64,000 nucleotides of DNA from Pedobacter puniceum (GCF_009674685.1 NZ_WKJI01000002.1:558001-622000); one strand, 5' to 3'; positions 43,078-53,200 are shown, counted from the stretch's first letter. Made by a program: numbers and translations. The notes: generated by a model from the sequence alone, not told the origin.

Positions 43078-43293
43078 ATGGCAGAGATTACAATAGCTAT
43101 AAAAGATTGGGATAGGCTAAAAATAAAGCTGAAAAGAAAATACAATCATTTAACAGATGAAGACCTTGTTTTTGCACCTAGTAAAGAGGATGACCTCATC
43201 AATCATCTGCAAGAAAGACTACATAGAAACAGAGAATATGTGGTTTTTACGCTTAAAAAAGGTTTAATCAATGTAGATAACAATAGACTTTAA
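43078..43293 (+). CDS. CsbD-like small protein
   Basis: A 71-residue hydrophilic protein beginning MAEITIAIKDWDRLKIKLKR. The pattern W...K.KLK.KY..LTDEDL.(F/Y)..(G/S)KED.L...LQ.RL...RE.V matches the CsbD-like family of Bacteroidota, small helical stress-type proteins. I chose the ATG at 43078 because the promoter box sits between it and the longer start at 42997. The role is not known. It ends at a strong terminator. Confidence 0.72.
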   Translation: MAEITIAIKDWDRLKIKLKRKYNHLTDEDLVFAPSKEDDLINHLQERLHRNREYVVFTLKKGLINVDNNRL

Positions 43294-43294
43294 C

Positions 43295-43331
43295 AAAAAA
43301 AGGTCTGATTTAAAAAATCAGACCTTTTTTT
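43295..43331. terminator. Bidirectional terminator after the CsbD-like gene
   Basis: A long AT-rich stem around GGTCTGATTT and AAATCAGACC, with A-run and T-run on its two sides. It also fits termination of the convergent barrel gene whose stop is at 43333. Confidence 0.9.
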
Positions 43332-43332
43332 G

Positions 43333-46116
43333 TTAGAAACTACCTTCTGGTCTTCCGCCACCGCCACCTCTCCACCTTCTTTGCCCTTCTCCCATTTCAG
43401 GTTCTAAATTATTTTTTCCTGCAAACTTGTTGATACGCATGGTAAACGTAAGCATAAAATATTGTGCTAAACGGTTGCTTTCTCTTTCTACTCTAATATT
43501 AGAGTTTACAGTATTACTAACGCCAACATTTTCATCTAATAAGTCAAATGCTGATAATCTTAAAGCTCCTGTTTTACCTTTAAAAAATTGCTTCTCTAAA
43601 TAGGCATTGATAATAAATGGATTTACGCTTACACTATTAAAACCACTATTTAGATTTTTATCAGCCTGCGTACCAATTAAAAAAGTTTTGGTAAAATATA
43701 TTTTGCTATCAAAACTAAAGCTCCAAGTATTAACTTTTGCATTTGCTCTTTCGTTCAATGTATTATCGTTAACATTATAGCTAAAACTAGCTGCTGGTAC
43801 AATCTCTAACCAATCTTTTGGTTGTATTTGTAATTGTAAACGCTGACTTAAAACGGTGTTTCTTGCAATATTTTTTTGGTTGCTAATAAAAGAAACCTGA
43901 TTATTATAGTTTGCCGACCCTCTAAAACCTAAGGTGTATTTTTTATCATTAAATGCTTTAGAGAAGAAATAAAAACCATTTACCGCATAAAAACCATTGG
44001 TATTTAAATATTGAGTTTCTTGTAAAGCCCCTATAGCAGAATTTTGTATCCTGATGGTGTTGGTTACAATTTTATCTTGAGTAAAATTGTAGGAGATATT
44101 AGTAAAGAATGTTCTGCCAGACTCTGCATTAAAATTATTATACCTTACATTAAAAGTATTGTTAAACTCGGCCTCCAAATTTGGATTACCTGTTACCGGA
44201 AACTGAGGGTTTGAATTATCTGTTACTGGTTGTAATTGATTATAACTAGGCTGGTTACTTCTGCCACTGTAATTTAACGTTAACTCTTTAGTTCTAGAAA
44301 ATTTATAATTGAATCTACCTGAAGGGAAAATATTAACCACTTTTGTTCTTGTTGTGGTGCCTAAAGTAATAGCATTACCTGTTAAAACTGATGGTTGTAC
44401 ACCCATACCAACAGAATAATTGTATTTAGCTTCTCTTACCCGATAATTTAACCCAAACCTATTGGTAACAAACTGAAATTCATATTCGTTACTTAAATCT
44501 TCATCAACTACAGGTGTTGTATTTTGATTTTGGGTAGATAATACCGTTCTATTATTCTTTATGTTGTTGTAATTGTATTCATAATTGAACTCTAAACCAG
44601 CTGTTTTAGATAAAGGCTCATTATAAGAGAAACCCAATCTTAGGTTATCATTTCCATTATCATTTTCTATTAGCTGTCGCTGATATTCTTCATTATTAGG
44701 ATTAGAAGCTAGTGAGTTAAAATTCTCTGTTTCTTGATTTCTAAGGCTCGAGTTGGTACTAATGTCTGCGGTTATAGCTAAATTTCTTTGTGCCTTTCTA
44801 AACCTATGGTTAAATAAAATAGCAGTGCTAAAATTAGGTGATCTAGAATCGCTAAAATCATTAATACGGCCACTAGAAAAAGGAGTATTATCATTATTGA
44901 TAGAAAATGTAGATATATCTACCGCATCTCCTGTAGCATAACTAAACCTTGGCGTAATCTTCAAATAGTTTAGAGAGTCTATTTTATACTCGATATTAAA
45001 ATCAAACCTATGGCTTAAGTTACCATTATCTGCATTACTAAAATCAAGGTTTTGTACTACAGTATTGGCATTAAGTATCTCTTGAAAAGACCTATTAAAA
45101 GTATTGTTATCTCTTGAAGCTATACTATAACTACCGTAAGCAGTTACTTTCTTACTCCACTCATCACGAAAGTTTAAGCCTAATGACCTGATGTTGGTTA
45201 AACCATCGGCATTACCACCGCCAAAACCACCACGACCGCCTCTACCACCGCCACCACCAGTACCTTGCGTTAAACTGAAAATATTGGCATTAGTGTTATT
45301 TAAATTTGCTAGCGCTGATATTTGTCTGGCATTATTAAAATTAGCAGCGAAAACTGATGCTTGGTAGCGCTCTAAATTACCTGCTCCTACAGTTCCTCTG
45401 GTGATATAACCTTTATTTCTATCAGGTCTTATCGTGAAATTCAAGATTCTTTCTGGCTCGCCATCTCTTACACCCGTAATATTGGCTCTATCTCCATAAT
45501 CATCTATAATTTGTACGTTTTCTAATAAATCTGCCGGAATTTGTTGTGTTGCCGTTTTAACATCGCCACCAAAAAAATCTTTTCCGTTTACACGTACTCT
45601 AGTAATAGATTTACCTTGTGCGGTTACATTACCTTCTCTATCAACCTCTACACCCGGTAATTTTTTTAATAAATCTTCTGCTAAAGCATTCTCTTTTAGC
45701 TTATACCTATCGGCCTTGTATTGTAAGGTATCTTCTTTAACCAATACATCAGGTGTACCATCAACCACTATCTCGCCCAGCTGTCTGCTATCGGTTGCTA
45801 ATATGATATTACCTAGTGTTAATACCTGTTGCCCTCTTTGGCGTTCTAAAGTAAAACTCTTGGTAATAGCTTTATATCCTAAAGCTGAGATAGAAAGCGT
45901 AAAAACCGAAGATTTGATGTTTCTGAAAGTGAAATTTCCGTTTAAGTCTGATGTAGTTAAAACCGTATCTAAAGTTGATACCAATTTAACGGAAGCGCCA
46001 ATTACAGTAACTCCTGTCGAATCTTTTAACTGACCCGAGACCGTTAATGGCTGTCTTTGTGCTAAGGCTTGTAAGCAAATTAAGGCAAATACAATACTGA
46101 TGAAAAATTTTTTCAT
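43333..46116 (-). CDS. TonB-receptor-like outer-membrane protein (carboxypeptidase-like domain plus barrel)
   Basis: A 927-residue outer-membrane protein with a signal peptide ending ALAQ (about 16-19). A carboxypeptidase regulatory-like domain follows (about 24-100, VSGQLKDSTGVTVIGASVKL), then a plug-like domain (KENALAEDLLKKLPGVEVDREGNVTAQG, RVNGKDFFGGDVKTATQ), then a large beta barrel of the OMP_b-brl_3 kind. A Gly/Arg loop (GTGGGGGRGGRGGFGGGN, about 283-300) and a tail GEGQRRWRGGGGGRP are unusual low-complexity parts. No TonB box is clear to me and no SusD partner is adjacent, so it may not be a sugar receptor. Confidence 0.82.
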   Translation of the reverse strand: MKKFFISIVFALICLQALAQRQPLTVSGQLKDSTGVTVIGASVKLVSTLDTVLTTSDLNGNFTFRNIKSSVFTLSISALGYKAITKSFTLERQRGQQVLTLGNIILATDSRQLGEIVVDGTPDVLVKEDTLQYKADRYKLKENALAEDLLKKLPGVEVDREGNVTAQGKSITRVRVNGKDFFGGDVKTATQQIPADLLENVQIIDDYGDRANITGVRDGEPERILNFTIRPDRNKGYITRGTVGAGNLERYQASVFAANFNNARQISALANLNNTNANIFSLTQGTGGGGGRGGRGGFGGGNADGLTNIRSLGLNFRDEWSKKVTAYGSYSIASRDNNTFNRSFQEILNANTVVQNLDFSNADNGNLSHRFDFNIEYKIDSLNYLKITPRFSYATGDAVDISTFSINNDNTPFSSGRINDFSDSRSPNFSTAILFNHRFRKAQRNLAITADISTNSSLRNQETENFNSLASNPNNEEYQRQLIENDNGNDNLRLGFSYNEPLSKTAGLEFNYEYNYNNIKNNRTVLSTQNQNTTPVVDEDLSNEYEFQFVTNRFGLNYRVREAKYNYSVGMGVQPSVLTGNAITLGTTTRTKVVNIFPSGRFNYKFSRTKELTLNYSGRSNQPSYNQLQPVTDNSNPQFPVTGNPNLEAEFNNTFNVRYNNFNAESGRTFFTNISYNFTQDKIVTNTIRIQNSAIGALQETQYLNTNGFYAVNGFYFFSKAFNDKKYTLGFRGSANYNNQVSFISNQKNIARNTVLSQRLQLQIQPKDWLEIVPAASFSYNVNDNTLNERANAKVNTWSFSFDSKIYFTKTFLIGTQADKNLNSGFNSVSVNPFIINAYLEKQFFKGKTGALRLSAFDLLDENVGVSNTVNSNIRVERESNRLAQYFMLTFTMRINKFAGKNNLEPEMGEGQRRWRGGGGGRPEGSF

Positions 46117-46275
46117 TTATAAGTTTAGGTGAGTTTGTGCAAAATAAGGACTATTTTTTTTGATTTAAGTTTAAATCCTCTTAAATAATAGCTGTAACTT
46201 TTACGCTACAAATAAATGTCAGTTAAACGTTTCTAAATATTACTAGTAAATGAGATAATAGACATGAATCAATTC

Positions 46276-46283
46276 TATATTTG
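46276..46283 (+). promoter_or_regulatory. -7 box of the ABC exporter gene
   Basis: TATATTTG, 20 nt before the ATG at 46304. The GTG alternative start at 46283 is the last base of this box, which argues against it. Confidence 0.5.
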
Positions 46284-46303
46284 TGAGGTATAGTAGCATT
46301 GTC

Positions 46304-48067
46304 ATGAAAATTCTTATTCAGTATTTAAGAGGATATAAAGGTTTAATAGGTTTAGCACTATTATTTGCTGCTATTAACCAATGTTTTTCTTTAATAGACC
46401 CACATATTACTGGTAAAATTGTAGATAATTTCATCAACAAAAAAGATGAATTAACAGAGTCTGAATTTACTTTAGGCGTGTTAAAACTGGTAGGTTTGGC
46501 TGTTGGTGCGGCTATGGTATCTCGGATTGCTAAAAACTTTCAGGATTATTTTGCTAATATTATTACCCAAAAATTAGGTGCTAAAATGTATGCTGATGGA
46601 TTATCTCACTCATTGCAATTACCTTATCAAACCTTTGAAGACCAACGTAGTGGCGAAACCTTAGGCATCTTACAGAAAGTGAGAACAGATTCTGAAAAGT
46701 TTATCATCGCTTTTATCAATATCTTATTTACAAGTTTGGTAGGGATGGTTTTCGTCATCATCTATTCTTTAACAGTAAGCTATAAAGTTACGCTAGTTTA
46801 TTTTGCTTCTATACCTTTAATATTTGTAGTGAGTTGGTTTTTGAGCAAGAAAATAAAAACTATCCAAAAGAAAATTGTGGGTGCTACTACCTCTTTGGCT
46901 GGCGCTACAACAGAATCTTTAAGAAATATAGAACTGGTAAAAAGCTTAGGTTTAGCTAACCAAGAGATTAACAGATTAAACAATACCACTTATAAAATTC
47001 TAGACCTAGAGCTTAAAAAAGTAAAATATGTACGTAGTATGAGCTTTTTACAAGGCACAACAGTAAACCTTGTTAGAAGCACCATGGTGGTAATTTTACT
47101 CTTGCTTATTTTTAAAAATGATATATCTGCAGGACAGTATTTTACATTCTTGTTTTACTCATTCTTCTTATTTGGTCCACTACAAGAGTTTGGTAATATC
47201 ATTTTAACCTATAGGGAGGCAGAAGCATCCTTAAATAATTTCCAAAAAACCTTAAACACTCCAAAAGAGGTTAAACCTTTACACCCGAAACATACTGGAC
47301 CAATTCATGAGTTAGAGCTTAAAAATCTAAGCTTTCAGCATTTAACCGCCTTAGCTCCGGCTTTGCATAACATCAGCTTTAGCGTAAAAAAGGGAGAAAC
47401 AATTGCTTTTGTTGGCCCCTCTGGCTCTGGTAAAACTACTTTGGTAAAATTACTGGTTGGGCTATACCAGCCTCAAGAAGGCGAAGTAAATTATAACGGC
47501 ATCCATAGCAATGAAATAGATTTAGATGAGCTACGAGAGCGAATTGGTTTTGTAACTCAAGATACTCAACTTTTTTCTGGTACCATAAGAGAAAATTTAC
47601 TATTCGTGAGCCCAAATGCAAGTGATGAGGCTTGTATGCAGGTTTTACAAAAAGCTGCTTGCCAGTCTTTATTGGCTAGGGCCGATGCTGGTTTAAATAC
47701 CGTAATTGGCGAAGGGGGCGTTAAAGTTTCTGGTGGCGAGAAGCAAAGATTATCTATCGCTAGAGCACTTTTAAGACAGCCAGATATTTTAGTTTTTGAT
47801 GAGGCAACATCAGCATTAGACTCTATCACTGAAGAGGAAATTACAGAAACTATCAGAGATGTATCTGGAGGAAAAGAAAGAATAACCATTTTAATTGCTC
47901 ACCGTTTATCAACCATTATGCATGCCGATAGGATTTTTGTTTTAGAGCGTGGCCACATTGTTGAGGTTGGTAAACATGAAGATTTATTAGCAGAAAAAGG
48001 CTTATACTACGCCATGTGGAGACAACAAATTGGCGAGAAAAGGCTAAACGATAAAGCTTTTGTTTAA
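46304..48067 (+). CDS. ABC transporter half-exporter (membrane and ATPase domains fused)
   Basis: A 587-residue type IV exporter subunit from the ATG at 46304. Six membrane helices span residues about 15-300. The ATPase domain has Walker A GPSGSGKTT, signature VSGGEKQR, Walker B ILVFDEATSALDS and the H-loop IAHRLST. It probably works as a homodimer in the inner membrane, moving lipids, peptides or drugs outward; the load is unknown. It is followed after 34 nt by a small membrane protein. Confidence 0.92.
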   Translation: MKILIQYLRGYKGLIGLALLFAAINQCFSLIDPHITGKIVDNFINKKDELTESEFTLGVLKLVGLAVGAAMVSRIAKNFQDYFANIITQKLGAKMYADGLSHSLQLPYQTFEDQRSGETLGILQKVRTDSEKFIIAFINILFTSLVGMVFVIIYSLTVSYKVTLVYFASIPLIFVVSWFLSKKIKTIQKKIVGATTSLAGATTESLRNIELVKSLGLANQEINRLNNTTYKILDLELKKVKYVRSMSFLQGTTVNLVRSTMVVILLLLIFKNDISAGQYFTFLFYSFFLFGPLQEFGNIILTYREAEASLNNFQKTLNTPKEVKPLHPKHTGPIHELELKNLSFQHLTALAPALHNISFSVKKGETIAFVGPSGSGKTTLVKLLVGLYQPQEGEVNYNGIHSNEIDLDELRERIGFVTQDTQLFSGTIRENLLFVSPNASDEACMQVLQKAACQSLLARADAGLNTVIGEGGVKVSGGEKQRLSIARALLRQPDILVFDEATSALDSITEEEITETIRDVSGGKERITILIAHRLSTIMHADRIFVLERGHIVEVGKHEDLLAEKGLYYAMWRQQIGEKRLNDKAFV

Positions 48068-48101
48068 TTTTAAAGTATTAATGATTAAAATATAGTTCAA
48101 G

Positions 48102-48335
48102 ATGCTATCGGTATTATTACAACTATCACAAACTGGTTATTTTATGTTGCTGGCTGGTTTGTTCTTTTTCCCGCTATTGGTGGCTTTGGTAACCGCTAAA
48201 GATATTTTTTTTAACGAAAACTTATCTGCCAACCTCAAACTGGTTTGGTTATTAATTGTGATTCTGATACCGCTTCTTGGCGCTATCATTTATTTCTTCT
48301 GGGGTAAACCAATGGCTAGTCGTAAGAAATTTTAA
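48102..48335 (+). CDS. PLD-nuclease N-terminal-type small membrane protein
   Basis: A 77-residue protein with two membrane spans (about 10-32 and 46-67) in the pattern of the PLDc_N domain: FFPLLVALVTAKDIFF, then LKLVWLLIVILIPLLGAIIYFFWGK. This domain normally precedes cardiolipin synthase; here it stands alone, as is common in Bacteroidota. It is probably transcribed with the ABC exporter. Its last 4 nt overlap the end of the convergent MFS gene. Confidence 0.82.
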   Translation: MLSVLLQLSQTGYFMLLAGLFFFPLLVALVTAKDIFFNENLSANLKLVWLLIVILIPLLGAIIYFFWGKPMASRKKF

Positions 48336-49591
48336 GATTGTTTACTAATATCACTTAAAGTTTTAGGGATAAGCTTTTGAGTTTTCATCCAAGTAATGGC
48401 GGCTACTACTAAAGTCATACTCCCACCAAATAAAACGGCTGGTACAGTACCCATTAATTTTGCTGTTAAACCAGACTCAAACTGACCAATCTCATTTGAA
48501 GAACCTATAAACATGGCATTAACAGCTGATACTCTGCCCCGCATTTCATCAGGCGTAAGCAATTGTAAAATGGTAGAGCGAATAATCACACTTACACTAT
48601 CAAAAGCACCTTCTAAAAACAAAAAGAAAAGGGTGAGATATAAATTTCTTGATAAGCCATAACCTATAATAGATATTCCAAAACCAGCCACAGCAAACAA
48701 AAGATTACGCCAAGGTTTACCCATTGGCGAGAAACGAGTCATTACTAACATAGTTAAAACAGCACCTAAAGCAGGTGCAGCCCTCATCATACCAAACTCT
48801 TGAGCGCCTACTTTTAAAACTTCGCTTGCAATTACCGGAATTAAGGCCACAGCACCGCCAAAAAACACCGAAAATAAATCTAAACTTAAGGCGCCAACAA
48901 GCATCTTGGTTTTAAAAACAAACTTTAAACCTTCTGATAAACTTTCGTAAATGCTAGTTTTACGTACGTAAGTAGGAGGTACGCTTTTGAAGAAAAACGT
49001 TCCTAGAAAAGAAATAGAAATACTTGCAACAATAACTAATAAGGTAGCATGTACACCTATAAAACCATATAATAAACCTCCTAAAGCAGGGCCTACAATA
49101 GCTGCAATTTGCCAAATAGAGCTATTCCAGGTAGAAGAGTTTGGGTAATGCTCTCGCGGAATAATTTGCGCCATTAAAGAAAAAGCTGCAGGTGAGAAGA
49201 AACCTCTTGCAATACCAACTATAAAAATAATGCTATAAATTGCAGCAATAACTTTAGTGGTTCCTATTAGTGCGACAATGCTTGGTGTGGTTACAATATA
49301 TAAAGCAAAAGATGCTAAAACCATTAAGCCAACCACCCATTTTATTAAAACCGCTTTGTCTGATTTATCTGCCACATAACCACCATATAAAGCAATACCA
49401 ATAGAAGGAATTGCTTCTGCTAAACCTATTAAACCTAATGAAAGTGGGTCTTTGGTAATATTGTAAACATACCAGCCCAATACTACGGCTTGTATTTGAT
49501 AACCTATGGTAAAGAAAAATCGCATCCCTAAGAAATACCTAAATTCTGGAAATTTTAGTGCTATATAGGGGTCTGTAGAAGTAGCTGCCAA
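48332..49591 (-). CDS. MFS transporter
   Basis: A 419-residue inner-membrane transporter with 12 predicted helices, of the enterobactin exporter-like (MFS_3) kind. Seen: FPEFRYFLGMRFFFTIGYQIQAVVLGW at the start and GYVADKSDKAVLIKWV in the loop between helices 2 and 3, a variant of the MFS motif A. RGRVSAVNAMFIGSSNEIGQFESG late in the protein is typical of this branch. The substrate is unknown. It follows recG by 18 nt on the same strand, so it is likely the last gene of that run. Confidence 0.87.
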   Translation of the reverse strand: MAATSTDPYIALKFPEFRYFLGMRFFFTIGYQIQAVVLGWYVYNITKDPLSLGLIGLAEAIPSIGIALYGGYVADKSDKAVLIKWVVGLMVLASFALYIVTTPSIVALIGTTKVIAAIYSIIFIVGIARGFFSPAAFSLMAQIIPREHYPNSSTWNSSIWQIAAIVGPALGGLLYGFIGVHATLLVIVASISISFLGTFFFKSVPPTYVRKTSIYESLSEGLKFVFKTKMLVGALSLDLFSVFFGGAVALIPVIASEVLKVGAQEFGMMRAAPALGAVLTMLVMTRFSPMGKPWRNLLFAVAGFGISIIGYGLSRNLYLTLFFLFLEGAFDSVSVIIRSTILQLLTPDEMRGRVSAVNAMFIGSSNEIGQFESGLTAKLMGTVPAVLFGGSMTLVVAAITWMKTQKLIPKTLSDISKQS

Positions 49592-49609
49592 TGTTGTTTA
49601 TTTATAATT

Positions 49610-51715
49610 TTAAGATATTTTATCTAATGAGATTCCGTTTTTCTTTACAGAGAAGAACTTTTTTAAAGTATGATGTTTTTCTAAATTTAAGTCGGGGTCT
49701 TCCTCAAAAATTTCTATCACTGTTTTTCTGGCTTCCTGCAATATTTGTTGGTCTTGCGAAATATCAGCCAATTTAAGGTCTAAAATACCGCTTTGTTGGG
49801 TTCCTTCTATATCCCCAGGACCACGTAATTGTAAATCAATTTCTGATATTTCGAAACCATCATTGGTTCTTACCATGGTTTCTAATCTTATTTTTGCTTC
49901 TTTACTGAGTTTTACCCCAGACATCAATATACAGTAAGATTGTTCTGCCCCTCTTCCTACTCTTCCTCTTAATTGGTGTAATTGTGATAATCCAAAGCGC
50001 TCTGCATTTTCAATAATCATAACAGAAGCATTAGGAACATTTACCCCAACTTCAATAACCGTAGTGGCAACCATAATTTGGGTTTCTCCCTTTACAAAGC
50101 GCTGCATTTCATATTCTTTATCTTTTGCAGCCAATTGCCCATGCACTACACTAAATTTATATTGTGGTAAAGGAAACTCTCTGGCCATTACCTCTAAACC
50201 ATCCATCAAGTTTTTTAAATCTAGTTTGGCACTTTCCTGAATAAGCGGATAAACCATATACACCTGCCTGCCCAGGGTAATTTCTCGTTTCATCAAACCA
50301 AACATCCTCAAGCGTTGTGTTTCATAGAGATGAATGGTTTCAATAGGTTTTCTACCAGCAGGCAACTCATTAATCATGGATACATCTAAATCCCCATACA
50401 AGGTCATGGCAAGGGTACGTGGAATTGGCGTGGCTGTCATTACCAAAACATGTGGCGGTATCACATTTTTACGCCATAGTTTAGCTCTTTGCTCTACACC
50501 AAAACGATGTTGCTCATCTATCACTACCAAGCCTAAATTTTTAAACTGTACCGTATCTTCTATGAGTGCATGCGTACCAATTAAAATTCCTAACTCTCCG
50601 TTGGCTAACTTTTCAAAAAGAACATTACGTTCTTTCTTTTTTGTTGAGCCCGTTAATAAAGCTATTTCAACGAAGCCATCTTTTAGCAAAGCTTTTAAAG
50701 AATGATAGTGCTGTGTTGCCAAAATTTCTGTTGGTGCCATTAAACAAGCTTGAAAGCCGTTATCAATAGCTAAAAGCATACTCATTAAAGCAACCACGGT
50801 TTTACCAGAGCCAACATCGCCTTGCACCAATCTGTTCATCTGTATGCCTTTTTGGGTATCAGATCTTATCTCTTTAATTACCCTCTTTTGGGCATTGGTT
50901 AAAGAAAACGGTAATAAATGCTCGTAAAAATAATTGAACTTATCGCCAACCTGTGCAAACACATTACCTTTAAATTTATAAGTTCTTAATAGCTTGCTCC
51001 TCAACATTTTGAGCTGAATAAAAAATAGCTCTTCAAACTTTAAGGTTGTTTGCGCTCTTTTTAGAGATTTACTATCCGTAGGAAAATGAATTTGTAGTAA
51101 AGCCTCTTTGTGCGAGTTTAATTTGTATTTCTGTAGGATATAATCTGGTAAAACATCCTCTATTTTATCGGCAATTAATTCTAATAAATTAGCCGTAAGC
51201 TTTTGTATACCTTTGGTGTCTAAAGAAAACTGTTTTAATTTCTCTGTTGATGAGTATACAGGCTGTAAACTTAAATTACCTTTAATTACATTTTCCTTAG
51301 AAAAAAGCTCCATTTCTGGATGTGCCATTTGCGCTTTACCATTGAAATAGTTGAGCTTCCCGAAAATGATATAAACCTGATTTAACTTCAGGTTTTTCTC
51401 TACCCATCTTATCCCCTGAAACCATACCAGTTCTATCTCGGCACTATCATCATAAGCTTTGGCAATTAATCTTTTACTTTGCTTTTCGCCGATGATTTCG
51501 AAAGACTTTAGCCTAACTAATATTTGTACATGTGCTAAATCTGGTGGTGCTTCTGCTACTTTATAGAATTGTGTTCTATCAATATATCTAAAAGGATAAT
51601 AGCATAGTAAATCTTCATAAGTGAAAATTCCAGCCTCTTTTTTTAAAACTTCTGCCCTTTGCGGACCAACACCTTTTAGATACTCTATAGGAGTTTTAAA
51701 TAATGAATCATTCAA
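49610..51715 (-). CDS. recG: ATP-dependent DNA helicase RecG
   Basis: A 701-residue helicase that reverses stalled replication forks and branch-migrates junctions. N-terminal wedge domain, then Walker A GDVGSGKTVVA, DEQHRFG in place of DEAH, and TATPIPRTLAMTLYGDLD (motif III). The motif VI region is QLRGRVGRGAEQSYC. The start is a TTG at 51715, giving MNDSLFKTPIEYLKGVGPQRA, the expected N-terminus, and no better ATG exists. It overlaps the end of the EamA gene by 8 nt. Confidence 0.96.
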   Translation of the reverse strand: MNDSLFKTPIEYLKGVGPQRAEVLKKEAGIFTYEDLLCYYPFRYIDRTQFYKVAEAPPDLAHVQILVRLKSFEIIGEKQSKRLIAKAYDDSAEIELVWFQGIRWVEKNLKLNQVYIIFGKLNYFNGKAQMAHPEMELFSKENVIKGNLSLQPVYSSTEKLKQFSLDTKGIQKLTANLLELIADKIEDVLPDYILQKYKLNSHKEALLQIHFPTDSKSLKRAQTTLKFEELFFIQLKMLRSKLLRTYKFKGNVFAQVGDKFNYFYEHLLPFSLTNAQKRVIKEIRSDTQKGIQMNRLVQGDVGSGKTVVALMSMLLAIDNGFQACLMAPTEILATQHYHSLKALLKDGFVEIALLTGSTKKKERNVLFEKLANGELGILIGTHALIEDTVQFKNLGLVVIDEQHRFGVEQRAKLWRKNVIPPHVLVMTATPIPRTLAMTLYGDLDVSMINELPAGRKPIETIHLYETQRLRMFGLMKREITLGRQVYMVYPLIQESAKLDLKNLMDGLEVMAREFPLPQYKFSVVHGQLAAKDKEYEMQRFVKGETQIMVATTVIEVGVNVPNASVMIIENAERFGLSQLHQLRGRVGRGAEQSYCILMSGVKLSKEAKIRLETMVRTNDGFEISEIDLQLRGPGDIEGTQQSGILDLKLADISQDQQILQEARKTVIEIFEEDPDLNLEKHHTLKKFFSVKKNGISLDKIS

Positions 51716-52631
51716 AATCTGTAGCTTCTCTTGATGCTAATTTACGTATTGTGCCTGATAATATTTTCCAATTAAAAATGATAACAGCGAATACCAATAA
51801 TAAATATGCTAAAGCTTGAATAATGGTAATGCCCTCTTGGAAATACAAATATGCTACACCAAATGCAATTACTGGATTAATATATATAATAATCCCAACT
51901 GTAGAAGAAGGTAAACCTTCTAACGCATATAAACTTAAAAATAAGGGCACCAATGTAAACAAAACTGCTATAACAATAATATCAAACCAAAAATCTAAGC
52001 TAGAAGGAATACTTAAACCTAAATTTAGATACAGAGGCAATATCAAAGTAAAGGCAATAATTAGTTGTAAGCCCAGCATATTAATCTTATTAAAGGCTTT
52101 AATAACTCTTTGTACAATTAAATAAAAAGCATAAAAACTAGCGGTAATGATAGACCATAAAACTTCATTTAAGGAGCCTGTTGCAAGAATAAGTACACTT
52201 ATAAGCGCAATAATAATTCCTACAATTTTTTGATTATTGATATCCTCTTTCAAGATAATAAAGCCAGACAAAGCCGTTATCAAAGGGCAAATCATGTAAG
52301 CAAAAGCCGCCGAATTAAGACTTACATTGTTGATAACATAAATAAAAGCATACCAATTAAATGTGATTAAAATACCAGAAGTAAGCAATAATAGAAGAAG
52401 GTTTTTTCTTTCTGATTTTGGTGTAAATATTAAGGTATTGATATCAATACGTAATTGCTTTCTTTGAAAACTGATAATGAATACCCAGCAAATAATTAAG
52501 GATGCTAATATCCTGCTAAACAGAATTTGCTCTGCCTGATAGTTCTGAACAAACCTAATTGGTACGGCCACAAAACCCCAGATGATATTAGCAGATAATG
52601 CTGCTAAAAAACACTTTAACTTTAAGCTCAT
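51708..52631 (-). CDS. EamA-family (DMT) transporter
   Basis: A 307-residue inner-membrane protein with about ten helices in two EamA repeats. Typical blocks are NIIWGFVAVPIRFV in the first repeat and LEGLPSSTVGIIIYINPVIAFGVAYLYFQE in the last. Related to RarD-like permeases. The substrate is unknown. Its ATG overlaps the ridA stop by one base and its stop overlaps the recG start, so ridA-eamA-recG are translationally linked. Confidence 0.87.
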   Translation of the reverse strand: MSLKLKCFLAALSANIIWGFVAVPIRFVQNYQAEQILFSRILASLIICWVFIISFQRKQLRIDINTLIFTPKSERKNLLLLLLTSGILITFNWYAFIYVINNVSLNSAAFAYMICPLITALSGFIILKEDINNQKIVGIIIALISVLILATGSLNEVLWSIITASFYAFYLIVQRVIKAFNKINMLGLQLIIAFTLILPLYLNLGLSIPSSLDFWFDIIVIAVLFTLVPLFLSLYALEGLPSSTVGIIIYINPVIAFGVAYLYFQEGITIIQALAYLLLVFAVIIFNWKILSGTIRKLASREATDFE

Positions 52632-53011
52632 TAAGCTTTAACAGCAATAACAGATATTTCTACATTAACATTTTTAGGTAATGTTTTAACCGCTACAGTT
52701 TCTCTTGCTGGATAATCTCCTGTAAAATACTGCCCATATATTTCATTTACTTGAGCAAAGTAAGACATATCACTTAAGAAAATAGAGGTTTTTACTACAT
52801 GGCTAAAATTCATCTCAGCCGCTTCTAAAACTGCTTGCAGATTAGACATTACTTGCTTGGTTTCTAACTCTAAAGTACTATCTATAATTTGACCACTTTC
52901 TGGATTTAAGGCTATCTGACCAGAAACATATAAAGTATTGCCAGCCAATACTGCCTGGCTATAAGGACCTATTGGCGCTGGTGCCAAAGGTGTATGGATG
53001 ATTTTTTTCAT
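52631..53011 (-). CDS. ridA: RidA family enamine/imine deaminase
   Basis: A 126-residue protein that hydrolyses reactive enamines and imines made by PLP enzymes. Seen: PIGPYSQAVLAGNTLYVSGQI at 13-33, NLQAVLEAAEMNFSHVVKTSIFL, and Arg103 (YPARETVAV) with Glu119 (VNVEISVIA), the residues that mark active RidA. It is 25 nt downstream of the small DUF6728-like gene and overlaps the eamA start. Confidence 0.93.
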   Translation of the reverse strand: MKKIIHTPLAPAPIGPYSQAVLAGNTLYVSGQIALNPESGQIIDSTLELETKQVMSNLQAVLEAAEMNFSHVVKTSIFLSDMSYFAQVNEIYGQYFTGDYPARETVAVKTLPKNVNVEISVIAVKA

Positions 53012-53036
53012 TATCTAAATTTTAAATGGTTGTCTA

Positions 53037-53180
53037 TTAATGTAAGACAAACCAATCTAACAGTTTCCAAATTAAGCCAAGTAAAAAAACAATGATAGCT
53101 GTTTTGTTAATCCAATGCATTACTCGCAGATTAAAATTATCAGGCCTATTAGGATCTTTCTTTCTAAAGAAATATAACAT
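53037..53180 (-). CDS. 47-residue single-span membrane protein (DUF6728-like)
   Basis: A small frame starting MLYFFRKKDPNRPDNFNLRV, then MHWINKTAIIVFLLGLIWKLLDWFVLH in two parts forming one membrane span. This matches my memory of the DUF6728 family, small Bacteroidota proteins of unknown function, though I cannot check it here. It lies 25 nt upstream of ridA on the same strand, just after the terminator of the OmpA gene, and so may start the ridA-eamA-recG-MFS transcript. Confidence 0.68.
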   Translation of the reverse strand: MLYFFRKKDPNRPDNFNLRVMHWINKTAIIVFLLGLIWKLLDWFVLH

Positions 53181-53200
53181 ATCGCAAATTTATAAAATAA

